DNA of 64,000 bases from Cyanobium sp. NIES-981 (GTDB lineage: Bacteria > Cyanobacteriota > Cyanobacteriia > PCC-6307 > Cyanobiaceae): contig CAMDVN010000006.1 of assembly GCA_945877595.1 (NCBI GenBank), positions 1 through 64,000 on the forward strand, given 5' to 3'. The notes below the pieces were generated by a model, which saw only the letters and a list, made by a program, of their open reading frames with translations, did no database searches and had not been told where the DNA came from. The position numbers were made by a program, and so were the translations under genes. Below are positions 1 to 9,473 of this stretch, in pieces. Each line of letters opens with the position of its first letter. The stretch's first letter is position 1.

Positions 1-1
1 A

Positions 2-17
2 CCCCGCCGAAGCGGGG
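2..17 (-). terminator. Hairpin downstream of the GG peptide (candidate terminator, truncated by window edge)
   Basis: Minus strand CCCCGC-TTCG-GCGGGG with a UUCG tetraloop; any T-run lies at or beyond the window edge. Confidence 0.4.
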
Positions 18-65
18 GAGAAATCTTGTGCCAAAAAAGTCAGACAAGCAAATCAGGCAAGCAGG

Positions 66-302
66 TCAGAGAAGCAGGTCAACAGCAGCTCCACCAAGCT
101 GACCAGCAGTTTCCGACCCGGTGACAGCAGTAATGGATTTCGCTGTGGATTCAGAAGCGAGGTAGCCGGCTGTCATGCGGGCAGCAAAGGTGATGATGGG
201 CGCAAAGAACAACCAAAAGAAACCGCCGCTGACCTGGCCAAGTTCCTCATCGTTCAACTCTTGAACTTCGGCTGTCTGAAGGGTGAAGGTGGAGTTGGTC
301 AT
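66..302 (-). CDS. Small double-glycine leader peptide (bacteriocin/microcin-like precursor candidate)
   Basis: 78 aa; N-terminal QELNDEELGQVSGG matches a GG-type leader, followed by a hydrophobic Gly/Ala-rich core. Confidence 0.6.
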   Translation of the reverse strand: MTNSTFTLQTAEVQELNDEELGQVSGGFFWLFFAPIITFAARMTAGYLASESTAKSITAVTGSETAGQLGGAAVDLLL

Positions 303-440
303 GGGTTTGTGGGGGTGCGTTCCTGAAGAACGTGAACACAGTTTCTCCGCTCTAGCTGGCGCTCACAAGCGACAAATGTCGGGTCTGTTCACCCCGCCGC
401 TTCCAGCAGATGGGCGATCAGATTTGAGAGGCTGGGAGAA

Positions 441-1979
441 TTAAGCAGCCGGTCGTTGGTTCGAGTCCAACAGGGGGCGGTTGGGCTGGGGCCGCAGGGC
501 CCTCAGCACCGCCAGGGCAAGGGCCAGCAGTAGCAACGGAGTATCCCCCCAACGCACGTAGGGAGTCCACTGGCGCAGCGGCATCACCACAAACTGCGCT
601 GTAGCCGCTACCGACGGCGGCAACTGGCTCACCACCTGGCCGCGGGGATTGATGAGCATGCTGGGACCCGTGTTGGCCGCACTCACCAGCCAGCGGCCGG
701 TTTCGATCGCACGCAGCTGGGCGAGGGCGACAAATTGTCGCTGCAACTGGGCTGGATAGGGATCAAGGTTGGCACTGGCGAGGAGCCACAGCGCCCCTGT
801 GCGCACCGCCTGGGCGAGGGCCGCCCCATCTGCGAGTTCGTAGCAGATCATCCCAGCCACCGGACCAGCGGGCCGGGCCAGCAGCCTGGATGCCGGGCCA
901 GGCTCCACCCCCCCTACGGCAGAGAGCCCCGCCCAGCGCACAAGGCCGGCCAACGGCACCCACTCGCCGAGCGGTACGAGCCGGTGTTTGTCGAGCCAAC
1001 CACTGGGGCTGGTTTCGCCAGGTTGGAAGCGCAACAAGCTGCTGCGCTGCTCGAGCCGATCGCCCTGCTCGTGCCAGCGAAATCCCCCACCGATCAATTC
1101 CAGCGGCGCGGGTTGATCGAGCTGGGGCTCGATTCCCAGGGCCCCCTCAGGCAGCACCACCAGATTGGCCGCCTGGTGCTGCCCCTGGGCCAAGGCGGCC
1201 CACAGGCGGCGCTGCAGCACCAGGCGCTGGCTGGGCAACAATTTCTCCCGCGTGGGGATGGCTGTCTGCAGCACCAGCACCCGCTCTGACGCCAGGGCAG
1301 GGCTTTGCAGGGGCTGGGCCGATAGGGCCAGGGCCCCGGCCCCATGGCTGATCAACACCAGAGCCGCCGCCGCGGCCAGCCAGCGCTGCCGCCCCCCAGC
1401 ACCGGCTGCAAGCCCCCGCCACAACAACCAGCCCATCAACAGCTGCACAGCACCAACCAGGGCACTGCCGCCCAACGCAGCCAGCCCCGCCAAGGCAGGG
1501 TCGCCGGGTAGGGCCACCGCTCCCAACCCCAGCCAGAAGAGCGGCCCCTTGGCCAAGAGTGTTTCGCCAAGACCCCAGAGCAGGGCCAGCAGCAGAGCCG
1601 TCGTCCAACGACGCGGGTCGAGGCGGGTGGCCAACCAGAGCCACAGCGCCACCAGGCTGCCGCCCAACGCACTGATCAAAGCCAGTAGCAACAGGCAGAG
1701 GGGCAGGCTGAGGGGACCCGGCACACCGATCCAATCCAGCGGATGCAGGGCCAACAACCAGCGATGGCTGAGCGCCACCGCCGCGGTCCCCCAAGCAAAG
1801 CCCCGCCCACCGATCGCCCAGGCCCGCTTGGGGGGCAGGGCGGTCAGGCTCCACAGCCCCGCCAAAGCCAGCCAAAGCAACGGCGGCCACCCCAGCGGTG
1901 GCAGCGCTATGCCCGCCAATAGGCCGCAAGCTACGGCCACCAGCCAAGGAGAGGGAAACCGCCTGTGGACGTCAGACAT
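441..1979 (-). CDS. lnt: Apolipoprotein N-acyltransferase
   Basis: Multiple N-terminal TM segments plus C-terminal nitrilase-like domain (LVVLPEGALG, MICYE); start MSDVHRRF at 1979. Confidence 0.85.
   Translation of the reverse strand: MSDVHRRFPSPWLVAVACGLLAGIALPPLGWPPLLWLALAGLWSLTALPPKRAWAIGGRGFAWGTAAVALSHRWLLALHPLDWIGVPGPLSLPLCLLLLALISALGGSLVALWLWLATRLDPRRWTTALLLALLWGLGETLLAKGPLFWLGLGAVALPGDPALAGLAALGGSALVGAVQLLMGWLLWRGLAAGAGGRQRWLAAAAALVLISHGAGALALSAQPLQSPALASERVLVLQTAIPTREKLLPSQRLVLQRRLWAALAQGQHQAANLVVLPEGALGIEPQLDQPAPLELIGGGFRWHEQGDRLEQRSSLLRFQPGETSPSGWLDKHRLVPLGEWVPLAGLVRWAGLSAVGGVEPGPASRLLARPAGPVAGMICYELADGAALAQAVRTGALWLLASANLDPYPAQLQRQFVALAQLRAIETGRWLVSAANTGPSMLINPRGQVVSQLPPSVAATAQFVVMPLRQWTPYVRWGDTPLLLLALALAVLRALRPQPNRPLLDSNQRPAA
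455..479 (+). other. tRNA T-arm/acceptor 3'-fragment (remnant)
   Basis: GTTGG-TTCGAGT-CCAAC T-arm followed by AGGGGGC+G; no matching GCCCCCT 5' acceptor found upstream; antisense reads LDSNQRP, typical of ORFs crossing a tRNA. Confidence 0.45.
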
Positions 1980-2056
1980 CACTGCAATCTGGATGAGCAG
2001 GACCAAGGAGGAGGTCTGCATGATGGAGGCTGCCGGGCGTCGCCTGCACTGAATCC

Positions 2057-2464
2057 ATGGACCCAAACAACCCCATCCAGCAGCTGCTCCTGCGGGGGCT
2101 GGGCACCACCTCCCTGGTGAGAGAGCGACTGCGCTCGGTCACCCAGGACTGGGTGCGCAGCGGCAAGCTCGATCCCAACCAGGCTTCGGCCCTGGTTGAC
2201 GAGGTGCTCAAGGCGCTGCGGGGCGACACCCCCGAACTCGAGGAGCAGGCAGGCCGTCAGCTCGAGCGCAACAAGGATCAGCTGCTTCAGGATCTGGGCT
2301 TGGCTCGGCAGCGTGAACTCGATGAACTGCGCGGACGCCTCGATCGTCTGGAACAGACCCTGCGCCAAGAGCTCAACCAGCGCCATAACCCCAGCGGCAG
2401 CACGGTCGCTGGCCCAGCAGGCAGCCAACCGGAGAGACAGAACAGCAGTGGCGGGCCCAGCTAA
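2057..2464 (+). CDS. Phasin-like coiled-coil protein
   Basis: 135 aa, helical/coiled-coil, PhaF/phasin-like composition. Confidence 0.5.
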   Translation: MDPNNPIQQLLLRGLGTTSLVRERLRSVTQDWVRSGKLDPNQASALVDEVLKALRGDTPELEEQAGRQLERNKDQLLQDLGLARQRELDELRGRLDRLEQTLRQELNQRHNPSGSTVAGPAGSQPERQNSSGGPS

Positions 2465-2514
2465 AGCATCTGTGCCCGGCGACTCGGCAGAATCAGGCCA
2501 ACTTCGGGTCCGTC

Positions 2515-3168
2515 ATGCGCGACATCCTGATCAGTTCGGCCGTTTGTGTGGCCTGTTTGCTGCTGGCCTTCGTGAGCCAGCTGGTCAACCCCACCACGGT
2601 TGCGGCGGCAGCACCCCAGGGTGCAGAGGCCCCCACCACCGCCCTGAGCGGAATGCCCATCAGCAACCCTTCGGGCCGCAGCGCACCAAGCCTGGGCCGC
2701 ATTGAGCTCGATCCAGACAACCCCAACCCCATTTTGTTTGCCATGGCACCTGACGCAACCGGCTCCAACCCCGCCCATGGCGATCTGGCCCAAGCCGGCG
2801 CCCTCGGGGCCGACCTGGTAGCCCCCAAGGAACGCAGCACCCCGAGCGGCCTGCGCATCACCGATCTCGTCATCGGCGATGGCGCCGAAGCCGTCAGCGG
2901 CGAGATGGTCGCGGTCAACTACCGCGGCACCCTCGAAAATGGCAAGGAATTTGACAGCAGCTACGGCAGGGGGCCCTTCTCCTTTCCCCTGGGCGGTGGC
3001 CGGGTGATCCGCGGCTGGGATGAGGGGGTAGCGGGCATGAAGGTGGGCGGCAAGCGCAAGCTGGTGATCCCCCCCGACCTGGCCTACGGCGAGCGCGGGG
3101 CCGGCGGGGTGATCCCTGCCAACGCCACGTTGATCTTCGAAGTGGAACTGCTGCAGGTGGGCCGCTAA
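2515..3168 (+). CDS. FKBP-type peptidyl-prolyl cis-trans isomerase
   Basis: GEMVAVNYRGTLENGKEFDSSYGRGPFSFPLGGGRVIRGWDEGVAGMKVGGKRKLVIPPDLAYGERG is an FKBP core; N-terminal membrane/signal segment. Confidence 0.93.
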   Translation: MRDILISSAVCVACLLLAFVSQLVNPTTVAAAAPQGAEAPTTALSGMPISNPSGRSAPSLGRIELDPDNPNPILFAMAPDATGSNPAHGDLAQAGALGADLVAPKERSTPSGLRITDLVIGDGAEAVSGEMVAVNYRGTLENGKEFDSSYGRGPFSFPLGGGRVIRGWDEGVAGMKVGGKRKLVIPPDLAYGERGAGGVIPANATLIFEVELLQVGR

Positions 3169-3280
3169 GCGGGCCGGATACCCCCACCGGAGCGTCGAGG
3201 GTCGGAACCTGTAACGATCGTTAGGATGCCGCGGCCGTCGGGCACTCCGTTCGGCATCACCCAGCAACCGACCCTGTTCC

Positions 3281-3880
3281 ATGGCTCACACGCTGCCCGC
3301 GCTGCCCTACGACCTCGACGCGCTCGAGCCCCATATCTCGCGCCAGACCCTCGAGTTTCATCACGGCAAGCACCACAACGCCTACGTCACCAACCTCAAC
3401 AACCTGGTGGCTGGAACCGACCTGGAGGGCAAGGGCCTCGACGAGACCATCACGGCCGTGGCTGGAGACGCGGCCAAGGCCGGTGTCTTCAACAATGCAG
3501 CCCAGGTCTGGAACCACAGTTTCTACTGGCAGTGCATCAAGCCCGGCGGCGGCGGTCTGCCCACAGGCGCCCTGGCCGACAAGATCAATGCTGACTTCGG
3601 CAGCTTCGATGCCTTTGCTGAGCAGTTCAAAACTGCCGGAGCGACCCAATTCGGCAGTGGCTGGGCCTGGCTCGTTCTGGATGGCGGCACGCTGAAAGTC
3701 ACCAAGACTGCCAATGCCGATCTGCCTCTGGCCCATGGCCAGAAGGCCCTCCTCACCATGGATGTGTGGGAGCACGCCTATTACCTCGACTACCAGAATC
3801 GTCGCCCCGATTACATGACCACCTTCCTCGACAAGCTGGTCAATTGGGACTTCGTGGCCGCAAATCTCGCTGCCGCCTGA
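3281..3880 (+). CDS. sodB: Superoxide dismutase (Fe/Mn type)
   Basis: ALPYDLDALEPHISRQTLEFHHGKHHNAYV and DVWEHAYYLDYQNRRPDY motifs. Confidence 0.95.
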   Translation: MAHTLPALPYDLDALEPHISRQTLEFHHGKHHNAYVTNLNNLVAGTDLEGKGLDETITAVAGDAAKAGVFNNAAQVWNHSFYWQCIKPGGGGLPTGALADKINADFGSFDAFAEQFKTAGATQFGSGWAWLVLDGGTLKVTKTANADLPLAHGQKALLTMDVWEHAYYLDYQNRRPDYMTTFLDKLVNWDFVAANLAAA

Positions 3881-3906
3881 TCTGTGAGTGGGTCATAAGC
3901 CCCATA

Positions 3907-3937
3907 AGCCCTCGCCAGCAAACGGCGAGGGCTTTTT
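3907..3937 (+). terminator. Intrinsic terminator of sodB
   Basis: AGCCCTCGCC-agcaaac-GGCGAGGGCT followed by TTTTT. Confidence 0.85.
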
Positions 3938-4032
3938 GCTTTGAACTCCCCCACTCAAACCAGCACCAGCCCCAGCTCCAGCCATACAAGCTCCAGCCAT
4001 ACCAACAAACGCGCTGCCGTGCTGATGCAGCT

Positions 4033-5154
4033 CTAAACGCGGGGTTCCATTGGCCGCGCCGCCGGCACTACCGCCGCCGGCGGAATCCACATGGCATCGC
4101 CATAGGAAAAGAAACGGTACTGATGCTCGATGGCCTCGGCATACAGCTCCAACAAGCGCTTGCGGCCGATCAACGCACTCACCAGCAGCAGCAATGAACT
4201 CTTGGGCAGGTGAAAGTTGGTCAACAGGCCCTGCACCACCGCAAAGCGATAACCCGGCTGGATCACCAGGTTCACCGGACCGGTATGGGGGCTCAGCCGG
4301 CCGCCATGCAGCTTGGCCACGGCCTCAAGGCTGCGCACGCTGGTGGTGCCCACAGCAATCACCCGGCCACCCCGCTGCCGGCAGGCATCGACGGCGGCCA
4401 CCAACTCTGGAGTGACCTCAACCCACTCGCTGTGCAGCTCGAGCTGGCGGAGGTCTTCAGTTTCAACCGGCCTGAAGGTACCTAGGCCCACATGCAGGGT
4501 GGTGGTGGCCAACGCCACCCCCCTGGCCTTGATCGCTGCCAACAGTGCATCACTGAGGTGCAGGCCCGCGGTGGGAGCTGCCACAGCTCCGGGGCGGGCT
4601 GCGTAGCGGGTCTGGTAGCGCTCGTTGTCGTCGTGGTCGTGACTGGTGATGTAGGGCGGCAGGGGGATGGCCCCGTAGCGCAGCAGCAGCGGCTCCAGCG
4701 CCGCCGCATCCCCGCACTCAGCCGCAAACTGCATGATCCGACCGCCTGTTTCAGGGTCGCGGCCCAGCACTTCAACGGCCAAGGGGGGCTGGCCTGCGGC
4801 CACCAGCTCAAGCCAGTCACCCGGACGCAGACGCTTGGCCGGTTTGGCCAGGCATAGCCAACGCCCTGGCCCTGGCGCCACGAGCTCTGCCGCCAGGGAG
4901 GCCGGTGGCTGCCAGGGCTCGAGCACCAGCAGCTCCACCGCACCACCACTGGCGCGGCGGGCCTGCAGCCGTGCCCGCAGCACGCGGGTGTCGTTGACCA
5001 CGAGCAGGTCTCCGGGCTGGAGCTCCTGCTCCAGATCCCACACGCTCAAGTGCCGGGCATGGGGGGAGGTCCCCTGCCCAGCTGGATCCACCGACAACAG
5101 GCGGGCGGCATGGCGAGGTTCGACTGGCCGTTGGGCGATCCGCTCAGCCGGCAA
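4033..5154 (-). CDS. queA: S-adenosylmethionine:tRNA ribosyltransferase-isomerase
   Basis: QueA motifs: [41 protein letters not shown]. Confidence 0.95.
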   Translation of the reverse strand: MPAERIAQRPVEPRHAARLLSVDPAGQGTSPHARHLSVWDLEQELQPGDLLVVNDTRVLRARLQARRASGGAVELLVLEPWQPPASLAAELVAPGPGRWLCLAKPAKRLRPGDWLELVAAGQPPLAVEVLGRDPETGGRIMQFAAECGDAAALEPLLLRYGAIPLPPYITSHDHDDNERYQTRYAARPGAVAAPTAGLHLSDALLAAIKARGVALATTTLHVGLGTFRPVETEDLRQLELHSEWVEVTPELVAAVDACRQRGGRVIAVGTTSVRSLEAVAKLHGGRLSPHTGPVNLVIQPGYRFAVVQGLLTNFHLPKSSLLLLVSALIGRKRLLELYAEAIEHQYRFFSYGDAMWIPPAAVVPAARPMEPRV

Positions 5155-5245
5155 GTCGAAGTCGTAGCTCGAGAGGCTCAGATCAGCAGGATCTTGCGCC
5201 GTAGGACTAGCGCTGAGGTCTGCCGGGACGGCACCCCCAGACGGA

Positions 5246-6640
5246 TCAGAAGGCGAGGCTTTCAGGGTTGGTTTCGATCAGCTGGGCCAGGTCTTTGAGG
5301 AAGGCGGCCGCATGGGCGCCGTAAATGGTGCGGTGATCGCAGGTGAGGTTGACCTGCATCTGTTTCTTAACGGCGATCGAGCCGTCCTTGCCGGCCACCA
5401 CGGTGGGGCGTGAAGCCGCCACCGCCAGGATCGCACCGGTGCCTGGAGGCAGGATCGCGTCGAAGCGATCCACCCCAAACATGCCGAGGTTGGAGAGCGT
5501 GAAGGTGCCGGTGCTGTACTCGTTGGGCTGCAGCTGCTTGGAGCGGGCCCGGGCCACCAGGTCGGCCCAATTGCGGGCCATGGTGTAGATGTCGGTGGTG
5601 TCGGCGTTGGCCAAGACCGGCGTGATCAGGCCACCGTCTTCCATCGCCACCGCCACCGCCACATTGATGGCAGCGGGGTAGACCATCCCGGCCTCCGTGG
5701 TGGCCGCATTCACCTGGGGATGGCGGGCCAGCACCACACCCACCGCCTTGGCCAGGAGGGCCGTCATGGTGACGCCCTTGCCTTTGACCTGTTTGTAGAA
5801 GGCGTCGAGCTTGTCGGTGGTGATGGTGTAGCCCACCCGGAAACACGGCACCGCCAGGCTGGCGATCATGTTGCGGTTAACGGCCTGCTGCAGGGTGTTG
5901 AAGGCCACGGTGTCACCGGGGCGTCCAAATGCTTCGCCGATGGGGGCCGGGGCGGCAGATCCGTTGCCAGCGGCCGCTGCCGATCCAGCCGGCAAAGCCG
6001 TAACAGCCGGACCGCTGCCCTCGGCCACCCGGGGCACGCTGATCGGCTGACCCGTGGCGGCGAGCACGTCTTCGGCCTGAATGCGGCCATGGGGACCACT
6101 GCCCCGCAGGGACTCCAGGGCCACGCCCAATTGGCCGGCCAGTTTCTTGGCCCGGGGGCTGGCCACCACCCGGCCGCTGGCCGTGGAGGCCAGCGCCACA
6201 TCGGCCAGCGGCCGGGTGGTGGGCACCACGGAGGACACCACGGAGGGGCTTGGCTGGGCCGGGGTCACGGCTGGAGCCGGGGCGGGAGTGGCTGCAGCTG
6301 GAGCTGGCGTTGCAGCTGGTGCTGGAGGCGCGGCTGGAGCTGGGGCAGCAGCAGCGGGTGCCGCTGGCGCCTTCGCGGCGATCTCGGCGATCTCGGCCTC
6401 GGTTTCGACGATCAGGCCAATGGTTTCGCCCACTGGAGCCGTGCCGCCTGCCCCAATCAAAACCGCCGCCAAAAAACCGTCCTGAAAGGACTCGACGTCC
6501 ATGTCGGCCTTGTCGGATTCGACCACCAGCACCGACTCACCCCGGGCCACCCGATCACCGGGCTTTTTGAGCCACTCGACGATCTTGCCCTCCGTCATGG
6601 TGGAGGAGAGGGCGGGCATGAAGATGTCGTGGGTGGCCAA
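5246..6640 (-). CDS. pdhC: Dihydrolipoamide acetyltransferase, E2 of pyruvate dehydrogenase
   Basis: Lipoyl domain ([14 protein letters not shown]), Ala/Pro linker, E3-binding domain, catalytic [20 protein letters not shown]. Confidence 0.93.
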   Translation of the reverse strand: MATHDIFMPALSSTMTEGKIVEWLKKPGDRVARGESVLVVESDKADMDVESFQDGFLAAVLIGAGGTAPVGETIGLIVETEAEIAEIAAKAPAAPAAAAPAPAAPPAPAATPAPAAATPAPAPAVTPAQPSPSVVSSVVPTTRPLADVALASTASGRVVASPRAKKLAGQLGVALESLRGSGPHGRIQAEDVLAATGQPISVPRVAEGSGPAVTALPAGSAAAAGNGSAAPAPIGEAFGRPGDTVAFNTLQQAVNRNMIASLAVPCFRVGYTITTDKLDAFYKQVKGKGVTMTALLAKAVGVVLARHPQVNAATTEAGMVYPAAINVAVAVAMEDGGLITPVLANADTTDIYTMARNWADLVARARSKQLQPNEYSTGTFTLSNLGMFGVDRFDAILPPGTGAILAVAASRPTVVAGKDGSIAVKKQMQVNLTCDHRTIYGAHAAAFLKDLAQLIETNPESLAF

Positions 6641-6687
6641 CGGAGGTCTGCCGCGCGAATGGGGTCAATTTTACGCAGCCGCTTTGT

Positions 6688-7134
6688 TTAAAGGCCGCCT
6701 TCGATCGCCTCGATCACACCGTCGCGCACCAGCACCGCCGCCTGCAGCTTTTCGACCAGGTTGTCGCCCACCTGGACGGTGCAGAAGCTTTCGAGCTGGC
6801 CCTGCTCAACGATCTGCTCCATCTCGAGATCACGCACCTGGCGCTGTTGCTCGAGCATCTGACGTTTCTGCTCCTCGAGCTCAGCCCGCTTGACGCCCAC
6901 CTGCTGCTGAATATCGGCCACCTGGTCTTGCACGCGGGGGTCGAGGGGGTTGGCGCTCTGGCGGCGAATCTCCTCGATCACCTGCTGGCCCTCTTGCTCG
7001 AGCTGGGCCAGCTGGGCATCCGAATTGCTGAGCGCGGTGCTGATCTCGCGCTCAGCATCCTCTTTCCAACGGGGCGTCACCACAGCCCGCACCGTGATCG
7101 TGCGCTTGATCGAGAGGCTGGTGCCGTTGCTCAT
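6688..7134 (-). CDS. YlqD-family protein
   Basis: SLSIKRTITVRAVVTPRWKEDAEREI and coiled coil; start MSNG at 7134. Confidence 0.65.
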   Translation of the reverse strand: MSNGTSLSIKRTITVRAVVTPRWKEDAEREISTALSNSDAQLAQLEQEGQQVIEEIRRQSANPLDPRVQDQVADIQQQVGVKRAELEEQKRQMLEQQRQVRDLEMEQIVEQGQLESFCTVQVGDNLVEKLQAAVLVRDGVIEAIEGGL

Positions 7135-7245
7135 GGATCCAGAAAGGCAGCCCACAGGCTGTCAGCCGGGTCGCAGCTGGTCAACGACGGTTGGCCGAAC
7201 CCCCACGACCCCGCCTGGGCCCATCCCCGGTGCTTGAGTCCAAAT

Positions 7246-9252
7246 TCAGCGGCCTCCCACAGCCATCGGCCTGGAGGCATAGAGGTCGGCCATCGCGGCG
7301 GCGTCCCGGTGGGCGATCCGGTCACGGCGCTGCTTGAGGGTCTGGGTGAGCAGGCCGTTGTCGATCGAAAAGGGCTCCACCAGCGCCACCGCCAGCAGGC
7401 TTTCATCGGCCCTGGCCCCCGGGCGGCTGACCAGGATCCGGTTGCACTCGCGGCAGAGCGCCTTGAGCAGGGCGGGCCCGGCCCCCAGGCCCTGAGCTGC
7501 AGCCCAGGCCTGTAGGGCTTCGCCGCGGGGGACCAGCAGGGCGGCGAGCTTGCGCTGGTCCTGGCCCACCACCATCACCTGCTCAATCAGGGGGCTGGCC
7601 ACCAAGGCCTCCTCCAGCGGACCGGGCTCAATGTTTTCACCGCTGCTCAGCACGATGGTGTCCTTGAGACGACCGCTGAGCACCAGCGAGCCATCGGCCA
7701 GCAGGTAGCCCAGGTCGCCGGTGTCAAACCAGCCCTCGGCATCCAGCACCCTGGCGCTGGCATCTGGCTTGTGGAAGTAGCCCGCCATCACCTGGGGGCC
7801 CTTCGCCAGCACCAGACCCCGCTGGCCGATCGCCTGCGGGGTGCGGTGCTCGGGGTCCACGATCCGAACGGCCGTGCCCGGCAACGGCTGGCCCGAGCTG
7901 CCGCGGCGGTTGCACCAGGCGCGGCGGCAGGTGAGCACCGGACTGGTCTCGGTGAGGCCGTAGCCAACCAGCAACTCAATGCCGATCGCCTCAAAAAAGG
8001 CATCCACGTGGATGGCCAGGGCCCCACCACCGCTGATCGCCGTGCGCAGGCGCCCGCCCACCAACTGGGTGCGCACCTTGGGCCAGAGGAGGGCCGCGGC
8101 CAGGCGATGCAGGGGCCAGCGCAGGGCGGCCTCGGCTCCAGCTGTGAGGCGGCGGGCCAGGGGCTCCGGAGCCAGGGTGAGATCGACGGCCTGGCGACGC
8201 CTCAGGCTGGTGGCACGGCTGTTGGCCAACGCCGACCTAATCAGGCGCGCTCGGGCGGCCGGCATGCTGGCCAGGGCGTCCTCAAACCCCGAGAGCAGCG
8301 CTTCCCAGAGCCGGGGCACGCTGATCATGTAATGGGGCCGCACCGCCTGAAGGTCGCTGCGCAGCTGCTTGAGGGTGGTGTAGGCCTGGCGGCAGCCACA
8401 CGAGAGCAGAAAATATTCGGCGCTGCGCTCGTAGGCATGCCAGATCGGCAACACGCTCAGCACCCGATCGCCCGGCCGAGGTGACACCGCCACCCCCAGG
8501 GTGCGCAGCTGGTGCAGCAGGTTGGTGTGGCTGAGGGGCACACCCTTGGGCTGGCCGGTGGTGCCCGAGGTGTACAGCAAGGTGGCGAGGTCCGGGTCTG
8601 GTGCTGGAGCCCCATTTGGAGCTCCAAATGGGGCTCGCGATGGGGCCTGCAGCGGGGATTCCAGCGGGGATTGGGCCCTGGCCCCATGCTCTAGGAACTG
8701 ATCCCAGCTCAGACAGGGCAGCGCTGGCGCCTCAGGACCCAGCTCCCCTTGCAGCAGGACCACAAAGCGCAGCCGGCCCAGCTGGGCACCGCCAAGGGCC
8801 AGTTTCTCGAGCAGCGCAGCTGATTCGATCACCAGACCGATCGCACCGGCATCCTCGAGGATGTAGAGGAGCTCCTCGGCTGGGGCCGCACTGCCGCGCA
8901 CCGCATCGGCTGCGCCGCAACGCATCAGACCCTGATCGGCCTGCAGCCAGCGGGGGCCGTTCTCAGCAAACAGGGCCACCACCTCACCGGCGCCAACCCC
9001 CAGGGCCGCAAAGCCAGCTGCCGCCAACTCGATGCCCTGGTGCAGCTGGCGGTAGCTGAGGGTTTGCGGGGGATCGGCGTGGGGTGCCTCCAGGGCGATG
9101 GCGTCGCCGTGCCGCTGGGCCAACTCGGCCCAGAGCTGATCCAGGCGAGTGAGGTGGCTCCAATCGCTGCGCAGGGCCAGAGCCTGGCGGTCGCGGTGGC
9201 TGGGCTGCCACTCCACGACAGCAGGGGCACCAGACAAGGAGGCACGGAGCAC
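7246..9252 (-). CDS. AMP-dependent synthetase / long-chain acyl-CoA (acyl-ACP) synthetase
   Basis: TLLYTSGTTGQPKGVPLSHTNLLHQL, GYGLTETSPVLTCRR, GWFDTGDLGYL, GRLKDTIVLSSGENIEP. Confidence 0.92.
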   Translation of the reverse strand: MLRASLSGAPAVVEWQPSHRDRQALALRSDWSHLTRLDQLWAELAQRHGDAIALEAPHADPPQTLSYRQLHQGIELAAAGFAALGVGAGEVVALFAENGPRWLQADQGLMRCGAADAVRGSAAPAEELLYILEDAGAIGLVIESAALLEKLALGGAQLGRLRFVVLLQGELGPEAPALPCLSWDQFLEHGARAQSPLESPLQAPSRAPFGAPNGAPAPDPDLATLLYTSGTTGQPKGVPLSHTNLLHQLRTLGVAVSPRPGDRVLSVLPIWHAYERSAEYFLLSCGCRQAYTTLKQLRSDLQAVRPHYMISVPRLWEALLSGFEDALASMPAARARLIRSALANSRATSLRRRQAVDLTLAPEPLARRLTAGAEAALRWPLHRLAAALLWPKVRTQLVGGRLRTAISGGGALAIHVDAFFEAIGIELLVGYGLTETSPVLTCRRAWCNRRGSSGQPLPGTAVRIVDPEHRTPQAIGQRGLVLAKGPQVMAGYFHKPDASARVLDAEGWFDTGDLGYLLADGSLVLSGRLKDTIVLSSGENIEPGPLEEALVASPLIEQVMVVGQDQRKLAALLVPRGEALQAWAAAQGLGAGPALLKALCRECNRILVSRPGARADESLLAVALVEPFSIDNGLLTQTLKQRRDRIAHRDAAAMADLYASRPMAVGGR

Positions 9253-9369
9253 GGGTCAACACGGTCGGTGGCCCAGCGATACCACCGGCTCCAGCTCGTT
9301 GCCAAGGCCCAGCCGCATCGCGGCCTGGATGTGATCGTCAGGAGCAACGGTCCAACTCCTGTAAGGTTC

Positions 9370-9470
9370 TGTGATTAACCCCACTTAGCGGGGCCCTCTG
9401 GTATCCCCGCTCGGGTCAGGTTCCAGCGGGCCATTCGGTCGCCTCCTCTGAGCTTTCACGAGGATCGAAG
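9370..9470 (+). ncRNA. Candidate structured leader RNA upstream of the DUF1611/racemase pair
   Basis: Nested GC-rich inverted repeats (CCCGCT...AGCGGG; CCTC...GAGG) in the divergent intergenic region; no family recognised. Confidence 0.25.
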
Positions 9471-9473
9471 CCC

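Noticed and set aside
735-2052. Several plus-strand ORFs (735-1289, 890-1351, 1165-2052) opposite lnt
   Set aside because: High-GC shadow frames, Pro/Arg/Ser-rich, no motifs, fully antisense to a well-supported gene.
9361-9470. SRP (4.5S) RNA or TPP riboswitch
   Set aside because: GGTCAGGT and, on the other strand, GAACCTGACC fragments are present, but the [16 protein letters not shown] core and the TPP CTGAGA/ACCC layout are not.
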